Shown piece by piece: positions 61,869-64,000 of a stretch of 64,000 nt of DNA. The position numbers and the translations under genes are program-made. The DNA is from Staphylococcus saccharolyticus (GTDB lineage Bacteria; Bacillota; Bacilli; Staphylococcales; Staphylococcaceae). The notes under the pieces are model-generated. The model was given only the letters and a program-made list of their open reading frames with translations. It was not told where the DNA came from and did not search any database. The stretch's first letter is position 1. Every line of letters begins with the position of its first letter. The stretch lies in NCBI RefSeq assembly GCF_900458815.1, contig NZ_UHDZ01000001.1, positions 1,922,001 to 1,986,000 on the forward strand, given 5' to 3'.

Positions 61869-62140
61869 TATTTAATATTTTATTATCAGTTATTATCGTT
61901 GTAATTCAATTGATAATAGGACATTTTTGTCATGATATTGGTTTTAAAATTTCAAAAAGTATACTATTAATGCTCTTACCACTTGGTATCGGTTTGTTTC
62001 TTATGCAAGTATTTTACTATGAACGACGATTTCTAGAATGGAATGTTCCTATTAATATCAAATTAAGACTTAAATACATGTATATACTCACATTATTAGA
62101 ATATGTAGCTGTGCATAATGCCTGTAATATATTAAGATAG
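61865..62140 (+). CDS. small membrane protein overlapping the DUF1361 gene
   Basis: A 91-residue protein with two or three hydrophobic segments (about 2-20, 30-50, 70-88). Its ATG overlaps the DUF1361 stop codon (ATGA), a classical sign of translational coupling, so it is probably a real gene of the same operon. I do not recognise the family. With the upstream frame interrupted by TAG its own translation may suffer. Confidence 0.6.
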   Translation: MIFNILLSVIIVVIQLIIGHFCHDIGFKISKSILLMLLPLGIGLFLMQVFYYERRFLEWNVPINIKLRLKYMYILTLLEYVAVHNACNILR

Positions 62141-62142
62141 CT

Positions 62143-62190
62143 AAAAAAGGGATTTAGAATGGATAAAACCCATTCAAATCCCGTTCTTTT
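62143..62190 (-). terminator. terminator of phr
   Basis: GGGATTTAGAATGG (62150-62163) pairs with CCATTCAAATCCC (about 62169-62181) with minor mismatches. On the minus strand TTTTTTAG follows. It separates the convergent genes at 62140 and 62189. Confidence 0.8.
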
Positions 62191-63562
62191 AATCTAACGC
62201 CTTAAACGCTGACATGACATATTCTCTACTTTTACCATGATCAACCATCTGTTTAGGATAATCTTTACCTAATTCAATACCTTGAGATTGAAGTTGATTT
62301 TGATGTTTATGTGTATCATGCAAATATTTAGCATCAATATCATTAAGTTGAGGCACAAAAGTCTTAATATATAACGCCTTTTTATCAAACCGTTCACTTT
62401 GACGTATAGGGTTGAACATTCTGAAATACGGTGCCGCATCAGTTCCAGTTGAGGCAGACCATTGCCCCCCATCCACATTAGAAGCTGCATCATAATCTAT
62501 TAACTTTTGTCTAAAATAATCTTCACCCCACGTCCAATCAATGAATAAATCTTTTGTCAAAAATTGAGACACAACCATTCTCATTCGATTATGCATATAA
62601 CCTGTACGATTAATTTCTCCCATTGCAGCATCAATAATTGGAAATCCTGTTTTACCTTCTTTCCACAATTTGAAATCACCTTTGTTATAAGACCACTCTA
62701 AATTTTGATACTTTTCTTTAAAAACAACATGAGCAGTTTCAGGATAATGTGTCATGAGTACATAATAAAACTCTCTAAAAATTAACTCACGAATAAAAGC
62801 TTCATAGTTTTGTTCATCTTTATCATAATTATCTAACAAGTCATTAAATATTTGTTTAATATCGATAAGTCCATAAGCTAAATAAATACTTAATTGACTT
62901 GTTAAAACTTCTGGTAAATATTCTCTATTCATTTTGTAATTTTCAATATCTTGATCTAAAAATTTAGACCAGCATTGTTGTGCGTCTAGTTCACTGATAC
63001 CAAATTTTTCATAATCCCCTTTGATGATTTGTTGTGACTTAACTGCTATCTTCGCAATATCTCTCAAATCATAGCTATGTTCCTTTCTTTTCATTAAATA
63101 AGGGCGCCACTTTTTATAAAAACTCGTAAATACTTTATACGGCTCTCCTTGATGATTACGCGTTTTATTAAGTTTAAAGTAATGGTTCGCCCTTAGCGAA
63201 ACAACCTTGATACTTGCTTTTTCAAATAAATGGTTTTGATGAAGAATATCATAGGTTTCATGATGATAGCTCATAATGTCCCCAGCTATAACGACTTGAT
63301 GTATGTCTTTATCCTTACAAAAACCAATTAGCTCCTCATATGGCATAATAAATGGCTCAATCTCTTGTTTATTGAGTTCATTCACAAACTTTTGTAATGA
63401 ACCTTTATAATAATTCGCCTTCATTTCTGACTCTGTTTCAAACTGTTCTTTAGGAATGATTAAATAACATTTATCAATTTTTTCTTTATTTTGAGATACA
63501 TACTCTAATAAAGGATTACTCTTAAGCCTGAATACTCTATTTAAAATAATACCTATTGCCAT
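62189..63562 (-). CDS. phr: deoxyribodipyrimidine photolyase, with a substituted conserved tryptophan
   Basis: A 457-residue DNA photolyase (class I CPD type) that repairs pyrimidine dimers with light and FAD. The antenna-binding N-terminal domain (about 1-130) and the helical FAD domain are whole: ELIFREFYYVLM, KTGFPIIDAAMGEINRTGYMHNRMRM, FLTKDLFIDWTWGEDYF and STGTDAAPYFRMFNP. In the FAD pocket the usual GGWQW reads DGGQW (about residues 375-380), so a near-invariant tryptophan is Gly. The ATG at 63562 follows AAAGGTGG; an upstream GTG overlaps the site. The frame is open, but activity may be reduced. Confidence 0.9.
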   Translation of the reverse strand: MAIGIILNRVFRLKSNPLLEYVSQNKEKIDKCYLIIPKEQFETESEMKANYYKGSLQKFVNELNKQEIEPFIMPYEELIGFCKDKDIHQVVIAGDIMSYHHETYDILHQNHLFEKASIKVVSLRANHYFKLNKTRNHQGEPYKVFTSFYKKWRPYLMKRKEHSYDLRDIAKIAVKSQQIIKGDYEKFGISELDAQQCWSKFLDQDIENYKMNREYLPEVLTSQLSIYLAYGLIDIKQIFNDLLDNYDKDEQNYEAFIRELIFREFYYVLMTHYPETAHVVFKEKYQNLEWSYNKGDFKLWKEGKTGFPIIDAAMGEINRTGYMHNRMRMVVSQFLTKDLFIDWTWGEDYFRQKLIDYDAASNVDGGQWSASTGTDAAPYFRMFNPIRQSERFDKKALYIKTFVPQLNDIDAKYLHDTHKHQNQLQSQGIELGKDYPKQMVDHGKSREYVMSAFKALD

Positions 63563-63679
63563 TAGCGTTACCACCTTTAATTAAAAGTTTTTACTCCTAT
63601 ACCCTAAAAATTAAATCAACCAACTTAATGAAATTAAAAAAGTTAAGATATCATATTTTGTCGTTAAAATATATTAAAA

Positions 63680-63717
63680 AATCTCAGAAAGATAAAGTAT
63701 TAAACCTTTCTGAGACA
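63680..63717 (-). terminator. terminator of the DASS symporter gene
   Basis: ATCTCAGAAAG (63681-63691) pairs with CTTTCTGAGA (63707-63716). On the minus strand the stem is followed by TTTTTTAAT. It lies just after the gene that enters from the right edge. Confidence 0.8.
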
Positions 63718-63751
63718 AATTACATTATAAAACCGTTTGGTTATTGAGTTT

Positions 63752-64000
63752 TTAGACTAAACCAAGCCATTTCCAATACGTTAAGCTAAATATAAGTACT
63801 AAAATATATCCAACAATCGTCAATGGAATTCCAGTTTTCAAGAAATCTTTAACTGTAAATGTATCTGTACCATAAGCAAGCATATTTTGAGGAGCACTTA
63901 CTGGTAACAAGAAACCAAAACTAATAACAAATTGTTGTATTAATACAAAACCAATTGCATGATCTCCTAGATTTAATGTTGAAGCTAAAGAAATAAATAC
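63752..64000 (-). CDS. divalent anion:Na+ symporter (DASS/SdcS family), C-terminal fragment
   Basis: The minus frame is open from the right edge and ends with TAA at 63752-63754, giving the last 82 residues. They contain two or three membrane segments and the DASS motif LLPVSAPQNMLAYG (the SNP/T-type substrate and sodium site), followed by DFLKTGIPLTIVGY. SdcS of S. aureus carries C4 dicarboxylates with sodium. Only the C-terminus is seen, so orthology to sdcS is likely but not certain. Confidence 0.8.
   Translation of the reverse strand, partial: VFISLASTLNLGDHAIGFVLIQQFVISFGFLLPVSAPQNMLAYGTDTFTVKDFLKTGIPLTIVGYILVLIFSLTYWKWLGLV

Overview
The window is low-GC Gram-positive DNA from a Staphylococcus, most likely of the S. 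epidermidis/S. capitis group. The evidence is the family-level match of almost every protein (TagO, LtaS, SstABCD, NrdIEF, SaePQRS, NorA, GdpS) and a gene order that follows the S. aureus interval from norA to tagO in inverted orientation. No phage, insertion sequence, CRISPR array, tRNA or rRNA was seen. The striking property is decay. About 16 of some 60 genes carry frameshifts, in-frame stops, lost starts or deletions, while their neighbours are intact. That density, with an intact Rex-controlled adhE, suggests a reductively evolving species such as the anaerobe S. saccharolyticus. This is an inference and was not tested.

Region by region. 1-5.8 kb: tail of a YigZ/IMPACT-family gene, tagO (wall teichoic acid), gdpS (GGDEF membrane protein), a split threonine/serine exporter and pepT. 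5.9-10.7 kb: glycerate kinase, a YtxJ-type bacilliredoxin, a YkyA-like lipoprotein, a frameshifted GrpB-family gene, murB and a CHY zinc-finger gene with a shifted C-terminus. 10.8-14.7 kb: the Fur-boxed sstABCD iron-siderophore operon, in which only sstA is intact. 14.8-18.8 kb: nrdIEF with NrdR-box-like operators. 19.2-26.5 kb: an EamA transporter, queF, dtpT, a broken lipid kinase, and adhE behind a perfect Rex operator. 26.5-35.8 kb: broken 5'-nucleotidase, broken hisC, an intact OpuC-type osmolyte transporter, recQ, a broken ABC-F gene and a broken Zip transporter. 36-43 kb: ltaS, pxpC/pxpB and a pabA-pabB-pabC folate operon. 43-45.7 kb: a preQ1-I riboswitch with queC-queD-queE, then a multi-pass membrane protein. 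46-48.7 kb: the sae operon, with a perfect SaeR box and intact saeP and saeQ, but frameshifted saeR and a saeS with no start codon and an internal deletion. 49-64 kb: CsbB-like glycosyltransferase, broken aldo/keto reductase, CNNM/CorC protein, nagA, the fru operon, broken ybaK, a broken secreted-protein gene, norA, an interrupted DUF1361 gene, a small membrane protein, a photolyase lacking a conserved tryptophan, and the 3' end of a DASS symporter.

How it fits together. The envelope (tagO, ltaS, murB), nucleotide (nrd), queuosine and folate functions are kept. Functions tied to host interaction or competition for iron (sae, sst) and several accessory enzymes are being lost. The cis elements (Fur box, SaeR box, Rex box, NrdR boxes, preQ1 aptamer) survive even where the proteins they serve or feed do not. 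I found no wholly new biological system. The most informative signals are the decay of a master virulence regulator beside its intact operator and accessory genes, and the stepwise destruction of a siderophore uptake operon.
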